From Streptomyces sp. WAC 01529 (GTDB lineage Bacteria > Actinomycetota > Actinomycetes > Streptomycetales > Streptomycetaceae), in assembly GCF_003945545.1 (NCBI RefSeq), contig NZ_CP029617.1:1155001-1219000 (forward strand): 64,000 nucleotides of DNA, given 5' to 3'. The translations under genes were made by a program, and so were the position numbers. This document shows, one piece after another, positions 46,911 through 55,272 of the stretch (within the stretch, counting starts at the first letter, position 1; each line of letters begins with the position of its first letter). Below the pieces are notes generated by a model that did no database searches, had not been told where the DNA came from, and saw only the letters and a list, made by a program, of their open reading frames with translations.

Positions 46911-47591
46911 TTGACCGGGACGAAGCCACATCTCACACGACGGCTGGCGCGGCTGTACGCCGGTCTGACGCTGTACGGGGCCAGCTCCGCGCTGATCGTG
47001 GCCGCGGGGCTCGGCTCCGAGCCGTGGAACGTGCTCAACCAGGGTCTGGCCACGCTGACGGGGCTGTCCATCGGTGTCGTCTCGATCATCGTCGGCGCGG
47101 CCGTCCTGCTGCTGTGGATCCCCCTGCGGCAGCGCCCGGGGCTCGGCACCGTGTCGAACGTCTTCGTCTGCGGCCTCTCGATGGACGCCACCCTGGCGCT
47201 CCTGCCGGACGCGGACACACTCGCCACCCGCGTCCCCCTGCTGCTGGCGGGCGTCGTCCTCAACGGTGTGGCGACCGGCCTGTACATCACCGCCTCCTTC
47301 GGACCCGGCCCGCGCGACGGCCTGATGACGGGCCTGCACCGGCGCACCGGCCGGTCGATCCGCCTGATGCGCACCCTCATCGAGGTGACGGTCGTCGCCA
47401 CCGGCTTCGCGCTCGGCGGCACGGTCGGCTTCGGCACGGTCCTGTACGCGCTGGCCATCGGCCCGCTCGCCCAGTTCTTCCTGCGCCGCTTCGCGCTCCC
47501 CGAGCCCACGCCCACGCCCGAGCCCATGCCCGCCGCGGGAGAGGCCACGACCGTCGGCGACCCCTCGGAGCACGCGATACTTCAGCGGTGA
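46911..47591 (+). CDS. YczE/YyaS/YitT-family membrane protein
   Basis: A 226-residue integral membrane protein with about five helices (LARLYAGLTLYGASSALIVA, IGVVSIIVGAAVLLLWIPL, LLAGVVLNGVATGLYITA, IEVTVVATGFALGGTV). GLGSEPWNVLNQGLA and FGPGPRDGLMTGLHRRTG are the family motifs. TTG 46911 with AGGGGG six bases upstream is chosen; ATG 46875 is an alternative. It overlaps the following phosphodiesterase gene (GTGA). The pairing with a MocR regulator suggests a role tied to PLP or amino-compound export or uptake. Confidence 0.82.
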   Translation: MTGTKPHLTRRLARLYAGLTLYGASSALIVAAGLGSEPWNVLNQGLATLTGLSIGVVSIIVGAAVLLLWIPLRQRPGLGTVSNVFVCGLSMDATLALLPDADTLATRVPLLLAGVVLNGVATGLYITASFGPGPRDGLMTGLHRRTGRSIRLMRTLIEVTVVATGFALGGTVGFGTVLYALAIGPLAQFFLRRFALPEPTPTPEPMPAAGEATTVGDPSEHAILQR

Positions 47592-48355
47592 CGACGCGCG
47601 TACGCCACCCCTACCTCGACCACCCGGGCCCGCTCGCCCTCGCCCACCGCGGGGGCGCGGCCGACGGTCTGGAGAACACCGCCGCGGCCTTCCGGCGGGC
47701 CGTCGGCCTCGGCTACCGCTACATCGAGACCGACGTGCACGCCACGGCCGACGGCCGCCTCGTCGCCTTCCACGACGCGACGCTCGACCGGGTGACGGAC
47801 GCGGCGGGACGCATCGTCGACCTCCCCTGGAGCGAGGTGCGGCACGCGCGCGTGGCCGGCAGCGAACCGGTGCCCCTCTTCGAAGAGCTTCTGGAGACCT
47901 TCCCCGAGGTGCGCTGGAACGTGGACGTGAAGGCCGAGCCCGCCCTCCTGCCGCTCCTCGACCTGATCCGCCGCACCGGCTCCTGGGACCGGATCTGCGT
48001 CGGCTCGTTCTCCGAGGCGCGCGTGGCCCGGGCCCAGCGCCTGGCGGGCCCCCGCCTGGCCACCTCGCTCGGCACGCGTGGCGTGGCGGCGCTGCGCCTG
48101 CGGTCGTACGGCCTCCCGGCGGCCCCGCGCCGTTCGGCGGTCTGCGCGCAGGTGCCCGAGGCGCACGCCGGGATCCGGGTGGTCGACCGCCGCTTCGTCC
48201 GCGCCGCCCACGCGCGCGGGCTCCAGGTCCACGTGTGGACCGTCAACGACGCCGAGCGGATGGCCACCCTGCTGGACCTGGGCGTGGATGGCATAGTTTC
48301 CGATCACATCGAGACGCTGCGCGAGGTGCTGAAGGACCGGGGGAGCTGGGTCTGA
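47588..48355 (+). CDS. Glycerophosphodiester phosphodiesterase
   Basis: A 255-residue GDPD-family hydrolase that splits glycerophosphodiesters to glycerol 3-phosphate and an alcohol. The catalytic set is present: LAHRGGAADGLENT (His20, Glu near 29), YIETDVHATADGRLVAFHD (Glu, Asp, His) and VDVKAEPAL. No signal peptide, so cytosolic. GTG 47588 overlaps the YczE-type stop. Confidence 0.93.
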   Translation: MTTRVRHPYLDHPGPLALAHRGGAADGLENTAAAFRRAVGLGYRYIETDVHATADGRLVAFHDATLDRVTDAAGRIVDLPWSEVRHARVAGSEPVPLFEELLETFPEVRWNVDVKAEPALLPLLDLIRRTGSWDRICVGSFSEARVARAQRLAGPRLATSLGTRGVAALRLRSYGLPAAPRRSAVCAQVPEAHAGIRVVDRRFVRAAHARGLQVHVWTVNDAERMATLLDLGVDGIVSDHIETLREVLKDRGSWV

Positions 48356-48399
48356 CCGCCCGAGGGCGGCGTGCACCACGGGGAACAGCGAGGTCACGG

Positions 48400-49749
48400 G
48401 TGGGCACCGACACCGTGCGGACGGCGGCCGCCGAAATCGCCGAACGACGGCGTGAGCAGCGGGGCTGGTACTTCTACGACTGGGCGTGCTCGGTCTACTC
48501 GACGAGCGTCCTGACCGTCTTCCTGGGCCCCTACCTCACGGAGATCGCCAAGGCGGCGGCCGACCCCGAGGGGTATGTGCACCCGCTGGGCATCCCGGTC
48601 CGCGCGGGGTCCTTCTTCGCGTACACCGTCTCCGCCTCGGTGATCGTGTCGGTCTTCGTGATGCCGCTGGCGGGCGCCGCCGCCGACCGTACGGGGCGCA
48701 AGAAGCCCCTGCTGGCCGCGGCCGCGTATCTGGGTGCGGCCGCGACAGCGGGCATGTTCTTCCTGGACGGCGACCGCTATCTCCTCGGCGCTCTCCTGCT
48801 GATCGTCGCCAACGCCTCGCTCGCCGTCTCGATGGTCCTCTACAACTCGTATCTGCCGCAGATCGCCCCTCCGGAGGAGCGCGACGCGGTCTCCTCGCGC
48901 GGCTGGGCCTTCGGTTACGCGTCGGGGGCCCTGGTCCTGGTGGCCGACCTCGTGCTGTTCCTCGCCCATGACAGCTTCGGCGTCTCGGAGTCGACCGCGG
49001 TCCGCATCTGTCTGGCGTCGGCCGGGGTGTGGTGGGGCGCCTTCACCCTCGTACCCCTGAAGCGGCTGCGCGACCGGCGGACGGCACCGTCCGAGGGCTC
49101 CACGGAGCGCGGCGGTCTGCGGCAGCTGGTGGCGACGGTGCGGGACATGCGCCGCCATCCCCACACGCTCGCCTTCCTGCTGGCCTATCTCGTCTACAAC
49201 GACGGGGTCCAGACGGTGATCTCGCAGGCGTCCGTCTACGGCTCCGAGGAGCTGGGGCTCGAACAGTCCACGCTGATCGTGGCGGTCCTGCTGGTGCAGG
49301 TGCTCGCGGTGGCGGGGGCCCTCGGGATGGGCAGGCTGGCCCGGACGTACGGCGCCAAGCGCACCATCCTCGGCTCCCTCGTCGCCTGGACGGTGACGAT
49401 CGGGGCGGGCTACTTCCTGCCCCCGGGCGCGCCCGCGTGGTTCTTCGTCCTGGCGGCGGGGATCGGCCTGGTCCTCGGCGGCACGCAGGCGCTGTCCCGC
49501 TCGCTCTTCTCGCATCTGGTGCCGCGCGGCAAGGAGGCCGAATACTTCTCCGCGTACGAGATCAGCGACCGCGGCATGGCCTGGCTCGGACCGCTGATCT
49601 TCGGCCTCACCTACCAGCTCACGGGAAGCTACCGGGACGCGATCGTCTCTCTCGTGGCCTTCTTCCTGCTCGGATTCGCGCTGCTCGCGAGGGTGCCGGT
49701 GAGGCGTGCGGTGCGCGACGCGGGGAACCCCGTACCCGACCGGATTTAG
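48400..49749 (+). CDS. MFS transporter, UMF1/Atg22-like
   Basis: A 449-residue 12-helix transporter. REQRGWYFYDWACSVYSTSV and TVFLGPYLTEIAKAAADPEG are typical of the UMF1 (Atg22-like) branch, followed by AAADRTGRKKPLLAAAAYLG and AYLVYNDGVQTVISQAS. Substrate unknown; fungal relatives export amino acids from vacuoles. GTG 48400 with GCGAGG upstream. It begins 44 bp after the phosphodiesterase stop, so co-transcription is possible. Confidence 0.85.
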   Translation: MGTDTVRTAAAEIAERRREQRGWYFYDWACSVYSTSVLTVFLGPYLTEIAKAAADPEGYVHPLGIPVRAGSFFAYTVSASVIVSVFVMPLAGAAADRTGRKKPLLAAAAYLGAAATAGMFFLDGDRYLLGALLLIVANASLAVSMVLYNSYLPQIAPPEERDAVSSRGWAFGYASGALVLVADLVLFLAHDSFGVSESTAVRICLASAGVWWGAFTLVPLKRLRDRRTAPSEGSTERGGLRQLVATVRDMRRHPHTLAFLLAYLVYNDGVQTVISQASVYGSEELGLEQSTLIVAVLLVQVLAVAGALGMGRLARTYGAKRTILGSLVAWTVTIGAGYFLPPGAPAWFFVLAAGIGLVLGGTQALSRSLFSHLVPRGKEAEYFSAYEISDRGMAWLGPLIFGLTYQLTGSYRDAIVSLVAFFLLGFALLARVPVRRAVRDAGNPVPDRI

Positions 49750-49835
49750 CAACTGAGGGCAAAGGGCGGTAGTGTACGCGTTTGGCCTGCCAGGCGGACC
49801 GTTACTGCGAGCTGAGGAATCAGAAACGCTGGGTG

Positions 49836-49853
49836 ACATCTGCTGCCAGATGT
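49836..49853. promoter_or_regulatory. Perfect inverted repeat upstream of rbpA
   Basis: ACATCTG and CAGATGT separated by four bases, 170 bp before the rbpA start. A possible operator or leader hairpin, with no known binder. Confidence 0.4.
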
Positions 49854-49917
49854 GACAAACCGGGCACTGGTGGGTACAACAAGGGGCGGCATACGACGGC
49901 GACGCATGACCCTGAAC

Positions 49918-49944
49918 GGGAATCTTTACCGCCGACCGGACGTT
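49918..49944 (+). promoter_or_regulatory. Sigma-R (thiol-oxidative stress) promoter of rbpA
   Basis: GGGAAT (49918-49923), an exact 18-bp spacer and GTT (49942-49944) match the sigma-R consensus GGAAT-N18-GTT. The S. coelicolor rbpA gene is known to be sigma-R dependent. The element lies 61 bp before the start codon. Confidence 0.88.
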
Positions 49945-50005
49945 GACCGGATGACGACGACAGCGACACCTGTCCTGTGGGCGACAAGCCCGGGAGGCAC
50001 GATTC

Positions 50006-50380
50006 ATGAGTGAGCGAGCTCTTCGCGGCACGCGTCTTGTGGTGACTAGCTACGAGACCGACCGCGGCATCGACCTGGCTCCGCGCCAGGCCGTGGAGTA
50101 CGCATGCCAGAACGGACATCGTTTCGAGATGCCGTTCTCGGTCGAGGCGGAGATCCCGCCGGAGTGGGAGTGCAAGGTCTGCGGGGCCCAGGCACTCCTG
50201 GTAGACGGCGACGGACCTGAGGAAAAGAAGGGCAAGCCGGCGCGTACGCACTGGGACATGCTCATGGAGCGCCGTACCCGAGAGGAACTCGAAGAGGTCC
50301 TGGAGGAGCGCCTCGCGGTCCTTCGGTCCGGCGCGATGAACATCGCGGTGCATCCGCGGGACAGCCGCAAGTCCGCCTGA
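50006..50380 (+). CDS. rbpA: RNA polymerase-binding protein RbpA
   Basis: A 124-residue actinobacterial transcription factor that binds RNA polymerase and group-1/2 sigma factors and stabilises the open complex. MSERALRGTRLVVTSYETD at the N terminus, the zinc-linked core YACQNGHRFEMPFSVEAEIP and CKVCGAQALLVDG, and the sigma-interacting C terminus THWDMLMERRTREELEEVLE are all present. ATG 50006 follows GGGAGG. It is expressed from a sigma-R promoter and ends at a very strong terminator. Confidence 0.97.
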   Translation: MSERALRGTRLVVTSYETDRGIDLAPRQAVEYACQNGHRFEMPFSVEAEIPPEWECKVCGAQALLVDGDGPEEKKGKPARTHWDMLMERRTREELEEVLEERLAVLRSGAMNIAVHPRDSRKSA

Positions 50381-50413
50381 CAACGGACCCGGCACACCAC
50401 CGCACAGCACAAA

Positions 50414-50458
50414 CACGAGGGCCGGGGCCACTGCTCAGCAGTGGCCCCGGCCCTCGTG
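50414..50458. terminator. Very strong bidirectional terminator between rbpA and fxsA
   Basis: A perfect stem of at least 21 bp (50414-50434 with 50438-50458) and a minimal loop, between convergent stops. Confidence 0.95.
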
Positions 50459-50503
50459 CGCGTTTCCGCGGACTCGTACCCGGTCCGCGGTCCGCGGTGC
50501 GTG

Positions 50504-51088
50504 TCAGCGCGGCAGCTGCGGGTCGTCCGGCCGCGGGCCGCGCGCCGACGGCTCGTCCTTGATGACCTCGCCCTGGACGACCTTGCCGTCGGGGCGGTGC
50601 ATGCGCGCCTGCTGGAAGGCGTCGCCGAGGCCGCCGGGCGTCGCCTCGCGCATCGTGCGCATCTTGCGTTCGATGGCCCGCTCCGCATACCGCCCGAGGG
50701 CCTTCTGGACCGGCGGCACCAGCAGGATCAGCCCCAGGGCGTCCGAGATCAGCCCCGGCAGGATGATCAGCAGGCCGCCCAGCATCGTCAGGGCCCCGCC
50801 GCCACCCGCGGCCTCGGACTGGGGCGGCACGCCGCTCTGCTGCTGTTGCACGGCCTCGCTGAGCTTGCGGAAGGCCCTGCGCCCGGCCCGCTTGATCACC
50901 GCGGAGCCGAGCACCAGGCCACCCACCAGGAGCAGGAGGACCACGAACCCGCTCGTGGCGCCCGCCACGACGGTGAGCAGCCAGATCTCCAGGACGAGCC
51001 ACGCGGCGATGCCGAGCGGCAGGAACCTCAGGGGTCCCGAGCGTCTGGTCCTGGCGGGTCGGATGGGAGGCGGTGCGCCGGTCGTCAT
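50504..51088 (-). CDS. fxsA: FxsA-family membrane protein
   Basis: A 194-residue membrane protein of the FxsA family. Hydrophobic segments LGIAAWLVLEIWLLTVVAGA and GFVVLLLLVGGLVLGSAV precede the family stretch GRRAFRKLSEAVQQQQSGVP. A third segment (TMLGGLLIILPGLISDALGLI) and a basic tail (RYAERAIERKMRTMREATPG) follow. E. coli FxsA relieves phage F exclusion; the actinobacterial role is unknown. ATG 51088 follows GGGAG. It is convergent with rbpA. Confidence 0.9.
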   Translation of the reverse strand: MTTGAPPPIRPARTRRSGPLRFLPLGIAAWLVLEIWLLTVVAGATSGFVVLLLLVGGLVLGSAVIKRAGRRAFRKLSEAVQQQQSGVPPQSEAAGGGGALTMLGGLLIILPGLISDALGLILLVPPVQKALGRYAERAIERKMRTMREATPGGLGDAFQQARMHRPDGKVVQGEVIKDEPSARGPRPDDPQLPR

Positions 51089-51193
51089 GCTCCCAGTGTG
51101 CCTGGGACGGCCTCAGGCCGGGATAAGGGGGATGATCAAGAAGGCCGGGTCCGGAAGTCGCCGATCAGGGCCGATCAGGACGGAGGGGCCCTC

Positions 51194-51985
51194 TCAGGGC
51201 TGCTTGCGGCCGATGACGCGGCCGACGCGCTCCCCGACGCCCCAGGCCGTGACCCGCCACAGCGCCTCGACGACGATGTTCTGGCTCATCTTGCTGTCGC
51301 CCAGCTCCCGCTCGACGAAGGTGATGGGCACCTCGACGACGTGGTAGCCCGCCTTGATCGCGCGCCGCGCGAGGTCGACCTGGAAGCAGTAGCCCTGCGA
51401 CTCGACCTCGGCGAGGCCGAGGCCCTCCAGGGTCTCGCGGCGGAAGGCGCGGTAGCCGCCCGTCACGTCGCGGATCGGCACGTCCAGCAGGAGGCGCGAG
51501 TAGGTGCTGCCGCCGCGGGAGATGAACTCGCGGTGCTTGGGCCAGTTCACCACCCGGCCGCCGGGCACCCAGCGCGAGCCGAGCACGAGGTCGGCGCCCT
51601 TGAGCGCGGTCAGCAGCCGGGGCAGCTCCTCGGGCTGGTGGGAGCCGTCGGCGTCCATCTCGATGAGCACGCCGTAGCCGTTGTCGAGCCCCCAGCGGAA
51701 ACCCGCGAGGTAGGCGGCGCCGAGGCCTTCCTTGCCCTTGCGGTGCAGTACGTGGACCTGCTCGTCCTCGGCCGCCAGCTCGTCGGCGAGCTTGCCGGTG
51801 CCGTCGGGGCTGTTGTCATCGGCGACCAGGACGTGCGCGTCCGGCACGGAAGCCCGCACCCGGCCGACGATGGCCTGGATGTTCTCCGCCTCGTCGTAGG
51901 TCGGAATGATCACCAAGGCCGTGCCGAGCGAGCCGAACTGCCTCCCCTGGTCCCCCGCTTCGGAGACCCGACCGCCGTCGTTCAC
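51194..51985 (-). CDS. ppm1: Polyprenol-phosphate mannose synthase (GT2)
   Basis: A 263-residue GT2 glycosyltransferase that moves mannose from GDP-mannose to polyprenyl phosphate, supplying the donor for protein and lipid mannosylation on the outer side of the membrane. GT-A motifs: VIIPTYDEAENI, VADDNSPDGTG, the DxD region IEMDADGSHQPEEL, RVVNWPKHREFISRGGSTY and PITFVERELGDSKMS. No C-terminal membrane helices, so a soluble or peripheral form. GTG 51985 with AAGGGG upstream. Confidence 0.94.
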   Translation of the reverse strand: MNDGGRVSEAGDQGRQFGSLGTALVIIPTYDEAENIQAIVGRVRASVPDAHVLVADDNSPDGTGKLADELAAEDEQVHVLHRKGKEGLGAAYLAGFRWGLDNGYGVLIEMDADGSHQPEELPRLLTALKGADLVLGSRWVPGGRVVNWPKHREFISRGGSTYSRLLLDVPIRDVTGGYRAFRRETLEGLGLAEVESQGYCFQVDLARRAIKAGYHVVEVPITFVERELGDSKMSQNIVVEALWRVTAWGVGERVGRVIGRKQP

Positions 51986-52476
51986 TACTGCCCCTTCGTT
52001 TGTACGCAGAGGACCACCATAGTGGCCGCGGCCTGCGCCTCAGCGGCGGCACGGAGGTCGGCGGATCCAGGACTGCGGATCGGGGCCCGGCGCCCTTCGG
52101 GCCGGCCCGGGACCCGCTGGCTGCGGATCGACCGAAAGCCGTTGTCTACTGAGCGTCCGGGCCCGACCCGGGTCACACCTGCCGACCGGCTGATACGTTC
52201 CCGCGCCTCCGCGTCGCGGACGCTGGATCTGGCTCCCAGCGGTGGTGCGCCGGTGCGGCACACCACCCATGACCCAGCGGCGTTCGACGACTGCGTGGAG
52301 GTCCGCCGGTCGGACGTCCTGTGGTGGACCCGGCCGAACCTACCGGCCCACGGCGGCTCTCTGTCAATAGCCCTGTGAACTGCGGTGTTGTTGAAGACCG
52401 CCAGGTCAGTGCCGAGGATACGCAGGTCGTACGGAGCCCTGGCGGGCCGGGATCGGCGCCGCGCACCGCCGGGACA
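51986..52476. other. Gene-free stretch (491 bp) between ppm1 and the amidohydrolase gene
   Basis: No frame with convincing codon use. It carries the ppm1 promoter on the minus strand. I found no RNA gene, repeat or operator in it. Confidence 0.5.
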
Positions 52477-54126
52477 TCACTCGTCCGGCCCCACATGGAC
52501 CGGCTGACCGGCCACCACGGTGCGCAGGCAGACGGGGAGTTCGGCCCCCGGCGACAGGTCGGGCAGGCCGGGCGTGCCCGAGCGCGGGTCGGTCGACCAG
52601 CGGGCCACGCGGTCGTCGGGGGCCTGCACCACCAGATCGGCGGTGCGCCACACGGCGTAGTCCGCGGGCGCGCCCGGCACCAGGAGGCCCGCGTCGTCAC
52701 GGCCGACGGCCCGCCAGCCGCCCCGGGTGTGGGCGGTGAACGCGGCGCGCACGGAGACGCGGTGCTCGGGCGTGCGGTGGAAGGCGGCGGCGCGGACCGT
52801 GCCCCAGGGGTCGAGGGGCGTGACGGGGCTGTCGGAGCCGAAGGCGAGGGGCACGCCGGTGCGCAGGAGGGCCGCGTACGGGTTGAGGGTGCGGGCCCGT
52901 TCGGCGCCGAGGCGCATGGCGTACATGCCGTCATCGCCGCCCCACAGGGCGTCGAAGGCGGGCTGGACGGACGCGGTGAGGCCGAACTCGGCGAACCCCG
53001 CGATCGTCTCGGGCGTGAGCATCTCGGCGTGCTCCACGCGGTGCCTGGCGGCCCTGACGCGGGCCGGGCCGACCTTCTCGGCGGCCAGCCGCACTCCGTC
53101 GACCACGGAGGCCACCGCGGCGTCCCCAATGGCGTGGAAGCCCGCCTGAAGGCCCGCCTCGGTGCACGCCACGACGTGGGCGGCGACCTCGGCGGCGTCC
53201 AGGTGGGCCGTGCCGGTGTGGGCGCCGTCGGCGTACGGCTCGTGCAGGCAGGCGGTGTGCGAGCCGAGGGCGCCGTCCACGAAGAGGTCGCCCGCGGCAC
53301 CGGCCGCGCCCAACTCCCGGGCGCGCGCCACGCCTTCGGGGCCCTTCTCGGCCCAGTAGCCGACGACTCGGGGCCCGGCCTCCTCGGCGGCGAGCCGCAG
53401 CAGCCCGGTGAAGTCGTCCTCGTCGGAGATCTCCGGGCCCGCGCACTCGTGCACGGAGCCGATGCCGAGGGAGGCGGCGCGCTTGAGCGCCGCGCGCTGG
53501 GCCTCGGTGCGCTGGGCGGGCGTGATCGCGGCCAGGGCGGTGGCGCGCACCCCGTGGTGGGCGTCGCCGGTGAGGGGGGCGTCCGGGTGGAAGCCGGTGC
53601 GCTCGGTGATGCCGGGCACCAGGTCGAGCAGGGCGGTGGTGGCGACCGCCGAGTGGACGTCGATGCGGGAGAGGTAGAGCGGCCGTCCGCCGGTGGCCTC
53701 GTCGAGTTCCCCGCGCGTGGGCGGGCGGCCGCCGGGCCAGCGTGCGGCGTCCCAGCCGTGGCCGAGCAGGACCCTGTCGTGCGGTCGCGCGGCGGCGTGT
53801 TCGCGTACGAGAACGAGCGCGTCGTCCAGGGAGCGGGCCCCCGAGAGGTCGAGTCCCGTCAGCGCGAGACCGGTGGCCGTGGTGTGTACGTGGGCGTCCG
53901 TGAACGCCGGGGTGACCAGGGCTCCTTCGAGGTCGACGACCTCGTCGACGCCGTCCGCGAAGGCGTCCGCCGCGCCCTCGGAGCCGACCCAGGCGACATG
54001 GCCGCGCTCGATGACCATCGCGGTGGCGAACGGGTCGGCGGGGCTGTGGACGTCGCCGCCGCGCAGCAGCACGGTGCGGTGGTTCTGGGGGTCCCGGGCG
54101 TCGTCGGGGGCGGTGCTCTGGCTCAT
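52477..54126 (-). CDS. Amidohydrolase family 3 protein (YtcJ-like)
   Basis: A 549-residue metal-dependent hydrolase. Zinc-binding DAHVHTTAT, the central VDGALGSHTA segment, FHAIGDAAV and RVEHAEML, and FGSDSPVTPLDPWG are the usual amidohydrolase-3 sites. No signal peptide. The substrate (an N-formyl or N-acyl compound, or an imine) cannot be set. ATG 54126 lies 42 bp after the Lrp gene on the same strand, so Lrp and this enzyme probably form an operon. Confidence 0.9.
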   Translation of the reverse strand: MSQSTAPDDARDPQNHRTVLLRGGDVHSPADPFATAMVIERGHVAWVGSEGAADAFADGVDEVVDLEGALVTPAFTDAHVHTTATGLALTGLDLSGARSLDDALVLVREHAAARPHDRVLLGHGWDAARWPGGRPPTRGELDEATGGRPLYLSRIDVHSAVATTALLDLVPGITERTGFHPDAPLTGDAHHGVRATALAAITPAQRTEAQRAALKRAASLGIGSVHECAGPEISDEDDFTGLLRLAAEEAGPRVVGYWAEKGPEGVARARELGAAGAAGDLFVDGALGSHTACLHEPYADGAHTGTAHLDAAEVAAHVVACTEAGLQAGFHAIGDAAVASVVDGVRLAAEKVGPARVRAARHRVEHAEMLTPETIAGFAEFGLTASVQPAFDALWGGDDGMYAMRLGAERARTLNPYAALLRTGVPLAFGSDSPVTPLDPWGTVRAAAFHRTPEHRVSVRAAFTAHTRGGWRAVGRDDAGLLVPGAPADYAVWRTADLVVQAPDDRVARWSTDPRSGTPGLPDLSPGAELPVCLRTVVAGQPVHVGPDE

Positions 54127-54168
54127 GGGTCCAGTCTCGCCCCTGCGGGCGGGTGTCCCGCGCGCGGG

Positions 54169-54609
54169 TCACACCTGGGGCGGGCGCGCCTCGTAGGGAG
54201 TGGAGAGCACGACGGTCGTGCGCGTGGAGACGCCGGCGAGCGCGCGCAGACGGCTCAGCAGGTGTTCCAGTTCCAGCGGGGTGGCGACGCGCACCTTGAG
54301 GATGTAGTTCTCGTCGCCCGCGACGCTGTGGCACGCCTCGATCTCGGGAACGCCCGCGAGGCGCTCGGCGATGTCGTCGGGCGCGCTGGGGTCGAACGGC
54401 TTCACCGAGATGAATGCCGTGAGCGGCAGCCCCACGGCCTCGGGGTCCACGACCGCGGCGTAGCCGCGGATGACTCCCCGCTGTTCGAGGCGGCGTACCC
54501 GCTGGTGCACGGCCGATGTGGACAGGCCCGTGGCCTTGCCCAGGTCGGTGTAGCTCATCCGCCCGTCCTTGACGAGCAGCTGCACGATCTGTCGGTCCAG
54601 CTCCTCCAT
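54169..54609 (-). CDS. Lrp/AsnC-family transcriptional regulator
   Basis: A 146-residue regulator: helix-turn-helix (MSYTDLGKATGLSTSAVHQR, VRRLEQRGVIRGYAAVVDP) and the RAM effector domain (AFISVKPFD, IEACHSVAGDENYILKVRV). It binds DNA as an octamer and senses amino acids. The first gene of a unit with the amidohydrolase, and divergent from a 142-aa hypothetical gene 233 bp away. Confidence 0.93.
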   Translation of the reverse strand: MEELDRQIVQLLVKDGRMSYTDLGKATGLSTSAVHQRVRRLEQRGVIRGYAAVVDPEAVGLPLTAFISVKPFDPSAPDDIAERLAGVPEIEACHSVAGDENYILKVRVATPLELEHLLSRLRALAGVSTRTTVVLSTPYEARPPQV

Positions 54610-54842
54610 GCGCCGAACCTACAGGGCTCTTGATCCCCGCGGATACCCAAGTGATCCCTTCGGATATCCGGGCACCCGCCGGACGCGCGCGGCGGGGGCA
54701 ACTCCCCTGGGCATGTGACGAACGCCACACCGCGTTGACCGTGTCCGATGGGATGCCACGATTACCCCTACGACGGGACGGGAAGTGCTTGCTGTGGTCG
54801 AGGCCGCAGTGCCTTGTCGGCCCACCCAAGGGGGAGAGTCCC

Positions 54843-55271
54843 ATGCAGAATCTGAAGCGTCCCGGCAGGTCCACTCGCGACAAGCAGCAGCAGGTCGCCG
54901 AGCCCGAGCCGGAGGGCGTCGAACCGACTGACGCCCTTCTCGACGCGTACGACACCTTTGAGATGTACCGCGTGAACTGCCCCGACTGCGGGCAGCCGAT
55001 CGCACTCCTCGCCGACGAGGACGTCCTGCCCGAGCACGCGCTGTGCCCCACTCCGTGGAACCCGTTCGGGCTCACGGTCTGCACCGGCACCGGCCGAGCG
55101 GCCGCGGAGGCCACCCCCGCGGACGAGTCGATGGAGGCTCAGGAGCAGGACACCGCCCTGCTGTTGACGCTCCCTCAGGAACTGGACTGGCGGACGCAGC
55201 CGTTCTCGCACGTGGGCGGTCCGGGCTCGCGGCCCTTCCGCGTGCCGCGGCAGCAGCGCCCCGCCGCCTGA
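54843..55271 (+). CDS. Conserved actinobacterial hypothetical protein, 142 aa
   Basis: Not assigned. ATG 54843 has AGGGGGAG seven bases upstream. A CPDCGQ pair with a later ALCPTP cysteine suggests a small zinc site (residues about 46-75: VNCPDCGQPIALLADED). The C-terminal part (LLLTLPQELDWRTQPFSHVG) is probably folded and the tail is basic. It ends 1 bp before the stop of the convergent kinase gene. Confidence 0.78.
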   Translation: MQNLKRPGRSTRDKQQQVAEPEPEGVEPTDALLDAYDTFEMYRVNCPDCGQPIALLADEDVLPEHALCPTPWNPFGLTVCTGTGRAAAEATPADESMEAQEQDTALLLTLPQELDWRTQPFSHVGGPGSRPFRVPRQQRPAA

Positions 55272-55272
55272 G

